Below, piece after piece: positions 9,856 through 19,120 of a stretch of DNA of 35,141 nucleotides. Position 1 is the first letter of the stretch, and each line of letters begins with the position of its first letter. The stretch is from Aquipseudomonas alcaligenes NBRC 14159 (GTDB taxonomy: Bacteria; Pseudomonadota; Gammaproteobacteria; Pseudomonadales; Pseudomonadaceae). A program made the translations under genes and the position numbers. The stretch covers positions 1 through 35,141 of the forward strand of contig NZ_BATI01000025.1 in NCBI RefSeq assembly GCF_000467105.1, read 5' to 3'. Under the pieces are notes generated by a model that was not told the DNA's origin, searched no databases, and worked only from the letters and a program-made list of their open reading frames with translations.

Positions 9856-10623
9856 ATGCTGCCCAGCCTGTTCATTTCCCACGGCTCACCCATGCTCGCC
9901 CTCGAGCCAGGTGCCAGCGGCCCCGCCCTGGCCCAGCTGGCTGCGGCGCTGCCACGCCCGCGTGCGGTGCTGGTGGTCTCCGCGCACTGGGAAAGCCCCG
10001 GGCTGAAGGTCGGCAGCGCTGCACAACCGCGTACCTGGCACGACTTCGGCGGCTTTCCCGTCGAGCTGTATGCCGTGCAGTACCCCGCGCCAGGGGAACC
10101 GCAACTGGCGCAGCAGGTTCGCCAGCTGCTGATCGATGCAGAACTGCCCACTGAGCTGGACGAGCAGCGCCCGCGCGACCATGGCGCCTGGGTACCACTC
10201 ATGCTGATGTACCCGGACGCCGATATTCCGGTCGTGCAACTGTCCCTGCCCAGCCACGCTGGCCCGGAGCTGCAAGTGAAGGTTGGCCAGGCCCTGCGCA
10301 GCCTGCGCGAACAGGGCGTGCTGCTGGTCGGCTCCGGCAGCATCACCCACAACCTGGGCGAGCTGAACTGGCGCGCCGGCCCGGAGGTGATCACCCCCTG
10401 GGCCGGCGAGTTTCGCGACTGGATGGTGGAGCGCCTGCGCCAGGACGACCGTGCTGCCCTGCTGGACTATCGCCGCCAGGCGCCGCACGCCGTGCGCAAC
10501 CACCCCAGCGACGAACACCTGCTGCCGCTTTTCTTCGCCCTGGGGGCCGGCGAACAGTTCGGCCTGGTGCACAGCGGCTTCACCTATGGTGCGCTGGGGA
10601 TGGATGTATATCGCTTCGACTGA
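9856..10623 (+). CDS. DODA-type extradiol dioxygenase (YgiD family)
   Basis: 255 aa, class III extradiol ring-cleavage dioxygenase fold. In E. coli YgiD the family opens 4,5-DOPA in vitro; the physiological substrate is unclear. Metal ligands are His9 (FISHGSPML), His44 (SAHWES) and His221 (DEHLLPLFFALGA). His165 (GSITHNLGEL) is the conserved catalytic His, and the DHGAWVPLMLMYP block at 108-120 is diagnostic. The ATG at 9856 has AAGGAG at 9844-9849; the longer frame from 9760 has no such site. It stands alone between the htpX terminator and two small genes. The common alternative annotation is aromatic ring-opening dioxygenase LigB subunit. Confidence 0.92.
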   Translation: MLPSLFISHGSPMLALEPGASGPALAQLAAALPRPRAVLVVSAHWESPGLKVGSAAQPRTWHDFGGFPVELYAVQYPAPGEPQLAQQVRQLLIDAELPTELDEQRPRDHGAWVPLMLMYPDADIPVVQLSLPSHAGPELQVKVGQALRSLREQGVLLVGSGSITHNLGELNWRAGPEVITPWAGEFRDWMVERLRQDDRAALLDYRRQAPHAVRNHPSDEHLLPLFFALGAGEQFGLVHSGFTYGALGMDVYRFD

Positions 10624-10697
10624 CGGGCAAGCTGCTGAAATAAAAAGGAAATAGCCTTCGCTTATGCTGCCGGCAGTTTCCAGCAAGGCCGTCAGAC

Positions 10698-10901
10698 ATG
10701 CGCACCACACGCACCCTCCGCAAGACCCTGGACCTGGTCGCCAGCCACAACGAGGACGCCGCCCTGACGGTGATGCGCGCCGCCGAGCGGACCAGCGACG
10801 AAGTGCTGCGCCAGCAGCTGCTCAACGTCATCCACCTGCTCAACCAGGACGCCGGCGACCTGCGCAGCATGCGCGAGCAGATGGAGCTCCAGCGCGCCTG
10901 A
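10698..10901 (+). CDS. Small helical hypothetical protein (67 aa)
   Basis: No family is recognised. It is a short, almost fully alpha-helical, highly charged protein: TRTLRKTLDLVASHNEDAALTVMRAAERTSDEVLRQQLLNVIHLLNQDAGDLRSM looks like a helical hairpin with heptad-like leucines, which suggests oligomerisation or partner binding. It has no membrane segment and no cysteines. AAGG at 10685-10688 lies 9 bases before the ATG. A possible -10 (TATGCT, about 10662) lies upstream. It could be coexpressed with the membrane protein 62 bp downstream. Coding is supported by codon bias, though its small size lowers confidence. Confidence 0.6.
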   Translation: MRTTRTLRKTLDLVASHNEDAALTVMRAAERTSDEVLRQQLLNVIHLLNQDAGDLRSMREQMELQRA

Positions 10902-10963
10902 GCTGGGCTTTCGCCCAACGTCTGATTAGAGTGGCGACATCCCCAGGCCCAGGAAACGTCGCC

Positions 10964-11365
10964 ATGCTCGCCAAACTGTTGGTCACCATCGGCATCGCCT
11001 TCTACGCCGTGGTGGTGCCTGTCTTCGAGATCAACGCCAGCCACGTATTCAATCCGCAGTGGACGCCCCATGCCCGCCTGCATGAGGTCTGGCAGCTGGC
11101 CACCAACTGCGCCCTGGGCGCCTTCAGTCTGTGGCTGGTCTGGTTCAGGAGCGAGATTCGCCTGAGCAGCCTGATCACCCTGTTCGTCACCGGCGGCTTC
11201 CTCGTCGCCTACGCCCTGCGCGAGCACTACGACGGCTCCATGGTGCTGTCCGATGGCTCGGAGAAGCTGATCCTCGGCATCAACCTCGGTCTGTTCGCCT
11301 ACAGCCTGGCCATCCTCCTGGCCGCCATCGCCGTGCTCATCGACCGCCAAAAGCGCCGCGCATAA
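10964..11365 (+). CDS. Four-TM inner-membrane hypothetical protein (133 aa)
   Basis: Function unknown. Four hydrophobic segments are visible at about 4-22, 46-62, 68-86 and 105-126. They are separated by short loops, with a basic C-terminal tail DRQKRRA that should sit in the cytoplasm. A conserved-looking loop FEINASHVFNPQWTPHARLHEVWQL (21-45) with two His and acidic residues links TM1 and TM2. AGGAAA at 10951-10956 is correctly spaced from the ATG at 10964; the longer frame from 10664 overlaps the preceding small gene. The stop codon runs directly into a bidirectional terminator, ending the plus-strand cluster. Confidence 0.78.
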   Translation: MLAKLLVTIGIAFYAVVVPVFEINASHVFNPQWTPHARLHEVWQLATNCALGAFSLWLVWFRSEIRLSSLITLFVTGGFLVAYALREHYDGSMVLSDGSEKLILGINLGLFAYSLAILLAAIAVLIDRQKRRA

Positions 11366-11392
11366 AAAAGCCCCGCATCAGCGGGGCTTTTT
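11365..11392. terminator. Bidirectional intrinsic terminator
   Basis: AAAAAGCCCCGC (11365-11376), loop ATCA, GCGGGGCTTTTT (11381-11392). A perfect 12-bp stem with A and T runs built into the arms. It serves both the + membrane-protein gene and the - deaD gene. Confidence 0.93.
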
Positions 11393-11406
11393 CACAGCAG
11401 CAGGAC

Positions 11407-13107
<1,701 letters not shown>

Positions 13108-13320
13108 GGGTCTGCCTCTATGTGCATCCGCAAAAACCCAGGAACAAAAAAGGCTGCGCGCGCCGTGAAGGACCTTTTGGGTCACCCTGGCAGCCAATCA
13201 GCGGGTAGTTGCGAAAACGTGATGGATGAAACGTCAAGGGTAGTCCGCAGCGCGAACCAGCAGCGAAGCCAAGCTTCGTGAAAAATTGACGGGGCCAGTT
13301 TTGGCCGGGCGCGAATCATA
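13108..13320 (-). promoter_or_regulatory. deaD promoter and structured 5' leader
   Basis: On the minus strand a TATGAT -10 element lies at 13320-13315, implying a leader of about 200 nt before the deaD ATG. Within it are three hairpins: GGCCA-GTTT-TGGCC (13293-13306), CGAAGC-CAA-GCTTCG (13264-13278), and GGCTGC (13195-13190) pairing with GCAGCC (13157-13152) around an inner GACC/GGTC stem. The last is followed at once by six Ts (13151-13146). It therefore looks like an intrinsic terminator inside the leader, about 40 nt from the start codon. No good -35 is seen. Confidence 0.5.
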
Positions 13321-13489
13321 CAGGAAAATGCTGACGATATGGCAGGATTTTTGCCGAGACAGGTGTAACTACCGACGACAGGCCTAGACTCAGGTGTGTA
13401 ACACCCTCGCCGAATGTCGCTGCAGGCACCGGGGGCCTGAAAGCTCCTCACCCCTTTCCCCTCTCCTGCGGGGAGAGGGGAAAGGCCAC
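13321..13489. repeat. REP-like palindrome downstream of the spermidine-synthase-like gene
   Basis: A 14-bp perfect stem, CCTTTCCCCTCTCC (13453-13466), loop TGCGG, and its complement (13472-13485). It begins just past the stop of the minus-strand gene at 13490. The CCCTCTCC core recurs at 20995-21018, so this looks like a copy of a dispersed pyrimidine-rich palindromic repeat that may also act as a transcription end. The rest of this stretch (13321-13452) has no supported gene. Confidence 0.6.
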
Positions 13490-14245
13490 TCAGCTGGCCG
13501 GGCGCAGCACATCCAGCAGCGGCTGCAACGAATAGCCCAGGCGCGGCGCCAGGGCCTCGGCACGCGCCGTCAAGGCATCGAAATTCAGCGACTGGTCGAG
13601 ATCGGCCGGCACCAGCAGGATGACGTTGCCCTCCTTCACCGGAATTTCCCAGTAGTGGCGGTGGAACAGCCCGCGCAGCAGCGCCGCGCCCAGCGGCTTG
13701 CCGTCGTCATTGCCCCACTGATTGATCACCAGCCAGCCGCCTGGGCTGAGGCGCTTCTGGCAGTTCTCTAGGAATGTCCAGGCCAGGTGCCCGGGCGCCG
13801 GGCCGGTGTCGGTGTACAGATCGACGAATAGCAGGTCGCAGCTCTCGGCGCTGTCGAGCAGCTCCAGGGCATCGCCGATGCGCACGTACAGGCGCGGATC
13901 ATCGGCCAGCCCCAGGTACTGCATGGCGAGGCGCGGGACATCCGGACGCAGTTCGATGGCCTCGACGTCCTCCAGTTCGAGGAACTTCAGGCAGGCCTGG
14001 GTTAGCGTACCGCCGCCGAGGCCGAGGAACAGGGCGTTCTCCGGTGCCTCATGGCACAGCGCGCCGAGCAGCATGGCGCGGGTGTAGTCGTATTCCAGCC
14101 AGGCCGGATCACGGGTGTAGGTGCAGCTCTGCTCGATGGCCTCGCCGAATTCGAGGAAGCGGTAGTCGCCCACTTCCAGCACGCGGATCACGCCCCAGGC
14201 GTCGCGCACCTCTTCCAGCACTCTTTCCTCGCGCAGGTCGCTCAT
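13490..14245 (-). CDS. Spermidine-synthase-like methyltransferase-fold protein
   Basis: 251 aa, spermidine/spermine synthase-like Rossmann fold. The nucleotide-binding loop LFLGLGGGTL is at 72-81, followed by the acidic AIELRPDV (96-103), GDALELL (124-130) and LLFVDLYTDTGPAPGHL (138-154), which replaces the aminopropyltransferase catalytic DSTDP block. The length is shorter than SpeE (about 285-290 aa) and the polyamine-binding N-terminal beta-hairpin is reduced, so true spermidine synthase activity is doubtful. Many pseudomonads carry this SpeE-like paralogue with no known function. It shares an ATGA overlap with the upstream AraC regulator gene, so the two form one unit facing away from the FMO operon. 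Confidence 0.75.
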   Translation of the reverse strand: MSDLREERVLEEVRDAWGVIRVLEVGDYRFLEFGEAIEQSCTYTRDPAWLEYDYTRAMLLGALCHEAPENALFLGLGGGTLTQACLKFLELEDVEAIELRPDVPRLAMQYLGLADDPRLYVRIGDALELLDSAESCDLLFVDLYTDTGPAPGHLAWTFLENCQKRLSPGGWLVINQWGNDDGKPLGAALLRGLFHRHYWEIPVKEGNVILLVPADLDQSLNFDALTARAEALAPRLGYSLQPLLDVLRPAS

Positions 14246-15210
14246 TGGCCGAGCCCCTGGCGGAACTGCCCCGGCGTGATGCCGCTCCAGCGCCGGAACG
14301 CCTTGGCGAATGCGCTTTCGTCGGAGAACCCCAGCCCCTCCGCCACTTCCGCCACCCGAGGCGACTCGCGCAGGCGCTGCTCGGCCATCTGGTGCAGTAC
14401 CTGGTCGCGCAGGAGCTTGAAACTGGTGCCTTCCTCGCCCAGCTTGCGGTTCAGGTGGCGGCCGCTCAGCTCCAACTGCTCGGCGATACGCTCCTTGCCC
14501 CAGCGCGGCTGGGCGCGCAGCAATTGCTGTACGCGGGCCGCCAGGCTCTGCTGACCCAGGCGTTCGAGCAGACTGTCGGCCAGGCCGCGCAGGTGTTCGC
14601 GCATCGGCGCGTTGGCCTGGATCAGCGGCACGGCGAGATCCGCACGGTCGTACAGCAGCGCGTTGTGCGCGGCGTCGAACGCCAGCGGGCAGCCGAGCAG
14701 CTCGTCATAACGCGGCGTCTCGGCCCGCGGCGCGTGGGAGAAACGCACCTGCCGGGGCCGCACCCGCTCGCCGGTGATCCAGCCACTCATGTGCGCCAGG
14801 CTGGCCAGTACCGCCTCCACTCGCTCCTCGCGGCGCACCTGATAGTGCGGCAGATAGGCCAGACACAGCAGCTCGCCCTCCGCTTCCAGGGTGAACTCGC
14901 CCCCCTCGCCGACGATCGGGTAGTACTCCAGCAGTGCCTCCAGCGCCTCGCCCAGGGTCTCGCAGCTCATCAGCAGCGCGCCGACCATGTCCAGGTGGCC
15001 GACCTGCAGGGCATGGCCCAGGCGCAGGCCGATCAGCGGATCGCCGGCGACCGCGCAAAAAGCCTCCCACAGCTCGTCCTGGCGCGCCAGCGGAATGCGC
15101 GCCTCGCGGCTCGGCTCGCGCAGCTCGGCCGGCAACGGCAGGGCCAGGCGCTCGGCGGCCTGGAGGATGGCCTGGGCGTAATGGACGGTGACAGAAGGCG
15201 TGTTGCTCAT
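14242..15210 (-). CDS. AraC-family regulator (Arabinose_bd-type sensor domain)
   Basis: 322 aa. The N-terminal 190 or so residues match the OruR/ArgR-like AraC subgroup: DELWEAFCAVAGDPLIGLRLGHALQVGHLDMVGALLMSCETLGEALEALLEYYPIVGEG is the typical opening of its ligand-sensing domain. The C-terminal DNA-binding domain (about 225-320) has two helix-turn-helix units; the second, EVAEGLGFSDESAFAKAFRRWSGITPGQFR, is the classic AraC signature. It is divergent from the FMO operon with 149 bp between the start codons, so it is the obvious candidate regulator of that operon. The effector is unknown; the operon content suggests a lipophilic or N-acylated small molecule. The gene overlaps the next one by ATGA. 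Confidence 0.9.
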   Translation of the reverse strand: MSNTPSVTVHYAQAILQAAERLALPLPAELREPSREARIPLARQDELWEAFCAVAGDPLIGLRLGHALQVGHLDMVGALLMSCETLGEALEALLEYYPIVGEGGEFTLEAEGELLCLAYLPHYQVRREERVEAVLASLAHMSGWITGERVRPRQVRFSHAPRAETPRYDELLGCPLAFDAAHNALLYDRADLAVPLIQANAPMREHLRGLADSLLERLGQQSLAARVQQLLRAQPRWGKERIAEQLELSGRHLNRKLGEEGTSFKLLRDQVLHQMAEQRLRESPRVAEVAEGLGFSDESAFAKAFRRWSGITPGQFRQGLGQ

Positions 15211-15359
15211 GGGGTCCCGAATTAACCGGAGGAGGTCCTGATTGAGCCGTTACGGCACGAGGATGACTGCCTATGCTGGGCTCGAATAACGAGGCTGAGC
15301 GTGACAGGTGCGCGTTGTACCACGCCTGCGCAGCGCAGCCCATAGAGAGAGAGCCTTGC

Positions 15360-16703
15360 ATGCATGCCATCATCGGAGCCGGCCCCATGGGGCTGGCCGC
15401 TGCGCGCCAGTTGCAGCGCCATGGTATCCCCTTCGTCGGTTTCGAGCTGCATTCGGATGTCGGCGGCCTATGGGACTTCGCCAACCCGCACAGCACCCTG
15501 TACGAGTCGGCACACCTGATCTCGTCCAAGGGCACCACGGCGTTCGACGAGTTCCCCATGGCGGACGAGGTGCCGCCCTACCCGCATCACCGCCAGATCG
15601 GCCAGTACTTCCGCGACTATGCCACCCACTTCGGCCTGCGCCAGTACTACCAGTTCGACACCCGCGTGGTGCGCCTGGAGCGCCTGGACCGGGGCTGGCG
15701 CCTGGTCAGCGAACGCCAGGGCGAGCCGCGCGAATGGCAGTTCGACGGCGTACTGATCGCCAACGGTACGCTGCACACGCCCAACCAGCCGGCCCTGCCC
15801 GGCCGCTTCGCCGGCGAACTCCTGCACTCCAGCGCCTACAAGAGCGCCGAGATCTTCGCCGGCAAGCGCGTACTGGTGATCGGTTGCGGCAACTCGGCCT
15901 GCGACATCGCCGTGGATGCCGTGCACCGCGCCAGCTCGGTCGACCTGTCGGTGCGTCGTGGCTACCACTTCCTGCCCAAGTTCATCCTCGGCAAGCCCAC
16001 CGACACCTTCGGCGGCGCGGTCAAGCTGCCACGCCGGCTCAAGCAGCTGGTCGACGGCCTGCTGGTGCGCGCCCTGCTCGGCAAGCCTTCGCAGTACGGC
16101 CTGCCCGACCCGGACTACCGCCTGTACGAGTCGCACCCGGTGATGAACTCGCTGGTGCTGCACCATATCGGCCACGGCGATATCCAGCCGCGTAGCGACA
16201 TTAAAGCGGTAGACGGCCAGCACGTGACCTTTGCCAATGGCGAGCGTGGCGAATACGACCTGATCCTGCAGGCCACGGGATACAAGCTCGACTACCCCTT
16301 CATCGACCGCACCGAGCTGAACTGGCCGCCGGAAGCCGACGCCCCGCAGCTCTACCTCAACGTGTTCCACCCGCAGCACGATGACCTGTTCATGCTCGGC
16401 ATGATCGAGGCCTCGGGCCTGGGCTGGCAGGGCCGCGCCGAGCAGGCCGAACTGGTGGCCCTGGCGATCCTCCAGCAGCAGCGCCGCAGCGCCTCGGCCG
16501 CGCGCCTGCGCCAGACCATCGCGCAACGCGCCAGCCAGCGCCTGGACGGAGGCTACGCCTACCTCAAGCTGCCGCGCATGGCCTACTACGTGCACAAGGA
16601 CAGCTACCGTGCCGCACTCAAGGCGCACATCGCCGAGCTGCGCCGCGACCTCGCCGCCGTCAGCCAACCCGAGGAGCGGCTCGATGCCCAACGTCAATCT
16701 TGA
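15360..16703 (+). CDS. Flavin-containing monooxygenase
   Basis: 447 aa, FAD- and NADPH-dependent class B monooxygenase. The N-terminal FAD-binding GAGPMG is at 6-11. The FMO fingerprint FAGELLHSSAYK at 150-161 matches FxGxxxHxxxYK, the FMO/N-hydroxylase form; the Baeyer-Villiger form has W near the end. The NADPH-binding IGCGNSACD is at 174-182, and LQATGYKLDYPFI marks the C-terminal ATG motif. Likely reactions are N- or S-oxygenation, although some Baeyer-Villiger enzymes share this fingerprint. The ATG at 15360 places the FAD site at the very N terminus as expected; the longer frame adds a non-homologous stretch. A purine-rich AGAGAGAG lies just upstream. It is the first gene of the five-gene operon and overlaps the transporter gene by 20 bp. 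Confidence 0.88.
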   Translation: MHAIIGAGPMGLAAARQLQRHGIPFVGFELHSDVGGLWDFANPHSTLYESAHLISSKGTTAFDEFPMADEVPPYPHHRQIGQYFRDYATHFGLRQYYQFDTRVVRLERLDRGWRLVSERQGEPREWQFDGVLIANGTLHTPNQPALPGRFAGELLHSSAYKSAEIFAGKRVLVIGCGNSACDIAVDAVHRASSVDLSVRRGYHFLPKFILGKPTDTFGGAVKLPRRLKQLVDGLLVRALLGKPSQYGLPDPDYRLYESHPVMNSLVLHHIGHGDIQPRSDIKAVDGQHVTFANGERGEYDLILQATGYKLDYPFIDRTELNWPPEADAPQLYLNVFHPQHDDLFMLGMIEASGLGWQGRAEQAELVALAILQQQRRSASAARLRQTIAQRASQRLDGGYAYLKLPRMAYYVHKDSYRAALKAHIAELRRDLAAVSQPEERLDAQRQS

Positions 16704-17601
16704 GTTCTCGCCAGTGGCGATGATCGCCCTCAACGCGATCATCGCCCTGATGATGTTCGGCGTGTCGCTGGAGCTGCGCGCCGATGACTTCAGGCGCATC
16801 CTGCGTGCGCCCAAGGCGCCGGCGATCGGCATGCTGGTGCAGTTCCTGCTGCTGCCGGCAGCCACCTGCGGGCTGACCCTGCTGCTGCCGATCGACCCGC
16901 ACCTGGCCCTGGGCATGATCCTGGTCGCCACCTGCCCCAGCGGCACCTTCTCCAACATCATGACCTGGCTGGCGCGCGGCAACGTCGCCGTGTCGGCCAG
17001 CGTCACCGGGGTGTCCAGCCTCACGGCCGGGATCTTCACCCCACTCAACTTCGCCCTCTACGCCGGGCTCAACCCCGAGACCCGCGCCCTGCTCACCACC
17101 ATCAGCGTCGACCCGGTGGAGCTGCTGGCCATGGTGGTGCTGGTGCTGATCCTGCCGATGGTCGCCGGCATGGCCCTGGGCAAGCGTCGCCCGCACCTTG
17201 CGCGCAAGCTGGAAAAGCCGCTGCGGCACTTCTCCCTGCTGGTGCTGCTGGCTTTCGTCGGCGGCGCCCTGGTGAAGAACGTCGAGCAGTTCATCGAGCA
17301 CTTCCACCTGTTCTTCTGGCTGGTGGTCACCCTCAACACCATGGCCCTGGGCCTGGGCTACCTGTGTGCCCGGCTGTGGCGCCTGTCCGAGGCCGATGTG
17401 CGCGCGGTGACCCTGGAGACTGGCATCCACAACTCGGCGCTGGGCATGGCGCTGATCTTCACCTTCTTCCCGCAGGCCGGCGGCATGCTGCTGATCGCCG
17501 CCTTCTGGGGCTGCTGGCAGCTGCTGGCCGGGCTGTTGCTGGCCCTGTACTGGTCGCGCCGCGCCCCGCTCGCCCTGCCCGCCGGGGAGGCCACGCCATG
17601 A
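16684..17601 (+). CDS. Bile acid:sodium symporter (BASS) family transporter
   Basis: 305 aa inner-membrane protein with about nine or ten hydrophobic segments. BASS hallmarks are ATCPSGTFSNIMTWLARGN (82-100), the first crossover motif, and LETGIHNSALGMAL (244-257), matching the conserved E-x-G-x-Q/H-N motif at the sodium site with Glu245 and Asn250. The family imports bile acids, pantoate, pyruvate-like acids and other organic anions with sodium. The ATG at 16684 has GAGGAG at about 16672-16677. It starts 20 bp inside the FMO gene and ends with an ATGA overlap into the dehydrogenase gene. In this operon it is the likely importer of an organic-acid substrate; that role is inferred. Confidence 0.88.
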   Translation: MPNVNLEFSPVAMIALNAIIALMMFGVSLELRADDFRRILRAPKAPAIGMLVQFLLLPAATCGLTLLLPIDPHLALGMILVATCPSGTFSNIMTWLARGNVAVSASVTGVSSLTAGIFTPLNFALYAGLNPETRALLTTISVDPVELLAMVVLVLILPMVAGMALGKRRPHLARKLEKPLRHFSLLVLLAFVGGALVKNVEQFIEHFHLFFWLVVTLNTMALGLGYLCARLWRLSEADVRAVTLETGIHNSALGMALIFTFFPQAGGMLLIAAFWGCWQLLAGLLLALYWSRRAPLALPAGEATP

Positions 17602-18380
17602 GCGTGGTGCTGATCACCAGCGCCGCCAGCGGCCTCGGCTGGGCGCTGGCCAAGGCCTGCCACGCCCGTGGCGATGACCTGCTGCTCACCGACATCGACG
17701 CCGCCGGCCTGGCCGCGCGGGTGGCCGAGCTGGGCGGCGCGCGGGTGCAGGCGCTGGCCGGCGACATCACCGAGCCGGCCCTGCACGGCCAGCTGGTCGA
17801 GACCTGCCGCACGGCCTTCGGCCGCCTCGATCTGCTGATCAACAACGCCGGCATCACCCACCGCTCGCCGACCCTGCGCACCGACCCCGGCGTGTTCCGC
17901 AAGGTCATGGCGGTGGACTACCACGCGCCGCTGGAGCTGACCCTGGCCGCCGCCGGCCTGCTGCGCGAGAGCCGTGGCCAGGTCGCCGCCATCGGCTCGA
18001 TGGCCGGCTGGATGCCGGTGCTCGGCCGCGCCGGCTACTGCGCGGCGAAGAGCGCACTGGGCCAGGCCTTCGAGGTGCTGCGCGCGGAGCTCGCGCGCGA
18101 CGGCGTCGGCCTGCTGATGGTCTACCCGAGCTTCCTCGACACCCCGATCGACCGCAACGCCCTGGGCGCCGACGGCCTGCCTGCCGGCCACGCGCGCTCG
18201 ACCATCGGCAGGATTCGCGGCGCCGACTGGATGGCCGGGGAAATCCTCAAGGGCCTGGAACAGCGCCGCGAGCGCCTGTTCCCCGACCGCGGCAGCTGGC
18301 TGGCCAGCCTGCTCTGGCGCCTGGCGCCGGCGCTCTATTACCGGCAGATGAGCCGGCGCTTCGCCGCGGAGATGGGCTGA
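17598..18380 (+). CDS. Short-chain dehydrogenase/reductase (SDR)
   Basis: 260 aa, classical SDR. The cofactor loop TSAASGLG (7-14) is a variant of TGxxxGxG, with Ser in place of the first Gly. NNAG is at 82-85, and the catalytic residues are Ser134 (IGSMAG), Tyr147 and Lys151 (YCAAK). Asp31-Asp33 at the end of strand 2 (LLTDIDAAGL) favour NAD(H). The C-terminal 40 residues (WLASLLWRLAPALYYRQMSRRF) are hydrophobic/basic and resemble the membrane-associating tail of SDRs acting on lipophilic alcohols or ketones. The start overlaps the transporter stop by ATGA; its stop overlaps the next start by 1 nt. The substrate is unknown. Confidence 0.9.
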   Translation: MSVVLITSAASGLGWALAKACHARGDDLLLTDIDAAGLAARVAELGGARVQALAGDITEPALHGQLVETCRTAFGRLDLLINNAGITHRSPTLRTDPGVFRKVMAVDYHAPLELTLAAAGLLRESRGQVAAIGSMAGWMPVLGRAGYCAAKSALGQAFEVLRAELARDGVGLLMVYPSFLDTPIDRNALGADGLPAGHARSTIGRIRGADWMAGEILKGLEQRRERLFPDRGSWLASLLWRLAPALYYRQMSRRFAAEMG

Positions 18381-19120
18381 TGGCCTTCGCTCCCTACGCC
18401 CTCGGCGCCTTTATCCTGCTGGCCTACACCCTGGAGGCCATCACCGGTTTCGGCAGCATCGTCATCGCCCTGTCGCTCGGTGCCCTGCTGCTGCCGATCG
18501 ACCAGCTGCTGCCGGTGCTGGTGCCACTGAACATCGGCATGACCGGCTACCTGGTCAGCCGCCACTGGCGCCTGATCGACCGCCGCCTGCTGCTCGGCAC
18601 CATCCTGCCCGGCATGCTCGCCGGCACCCTGCTCGGCTACTGGCTGCTGCCGCACCTGGACACCCAGGCACTCAAGGCCGGCTTCGGCGCGCTGATCCTC
18701 TGGTTCGCCGGGCGCGAGCTGTGGCGCCTGCGCCATGCCCAGGCGCTGCCGGTGCGCCCAGCCTGGCTGACCCGCCTGATCACCCTCGGCGCCGGCCTCA
18801 GCCACGGCCTGTTCGCCTCGGGCGGGCCCTTGCTGGTCTACGGCCTGGCTGGCACGGCGCTGGACAAGGCACGCCTGCGCGCCACCCTGGTCAGCGTCTG
18901 GTTCAGCCTCAACAGCCTGCTCACCCTCGCCTTCCTGCTCGACGGCCGCCTGCTGCCGGCCCTGCCGCAGGTGGCGAGCTACGCCCCGCTGCTGCTGCTC
19001 GGCGTGTGGCTGGGTGAACGCCTGCACCGGCGCTTCGACGAGCGCCACTTCCGCATCGCCATCTACTGCCTGCTGCTGCTCACCGGCACCCTGCTGCTGG
19101 CCCCCTGGAGACTCGCATGA
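18380..19120 (+). CDS. TSUP/TauE-SafE family membrane transporter
   Basis: 246 aa with about seven or eight membrane segments and the two-fold internal repeat of TSUP carriers. The first half carries EAITGFGSIVIALSLG (19-34) and the second GLSHGLFASGGPLLVYGL (about 139-156), the paired G-rich family motifs. Known members export sulfite or sulfoacetate, or move other organosulfur compounds and small anions. In this operon it may export an end product, complementing the BASS importer; that is inference. It starts 1 nt before the SDR stop ends (TGATG) and its TGA overlaps the amidohydrolase ATG (ATGA), so it is tightly coupled on both sides. Confidence 0.85.
   Translation: MAFAPYALGAFILLAYTLEAITGFGSIVIALSLGALLLPIDQLLPVLVPLNIGMTGYLVSRHWRLIDRRLLLGTILPGMLAGTLLGYWLLPHLDTQALKAGFGALILWFAGRELWRLRHAQALPVRPAWLTRLITLGAGLSHGLFASGGPLLVYGLAGTALDKARLRATLVSVWFSLNSLLTLAFLLDGRLLPALPQVASYAPLLLLGVWLGERLHRRFDERHFRIAIYCLLLLTGTLLLAPWRLA

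Noticed and set aside
15211..15359. CTCG-AATAA-CGAG inverted repeat (15282-15294 area) as an AraC operator
   Set aside because: Only 4-bp arms, so it could easily be chance; AraC proteins usually bind direct repeats, which I could not find here.
17598..19120. Possible programmed frameshift or fusion at the 1- and 4-bp overlaps in the FMO operon
   Set aside because: Each downstream frame has its own ATG and a complete family N terminus; no slippery heptamer is seen, so ordinary translational coupling explains it.
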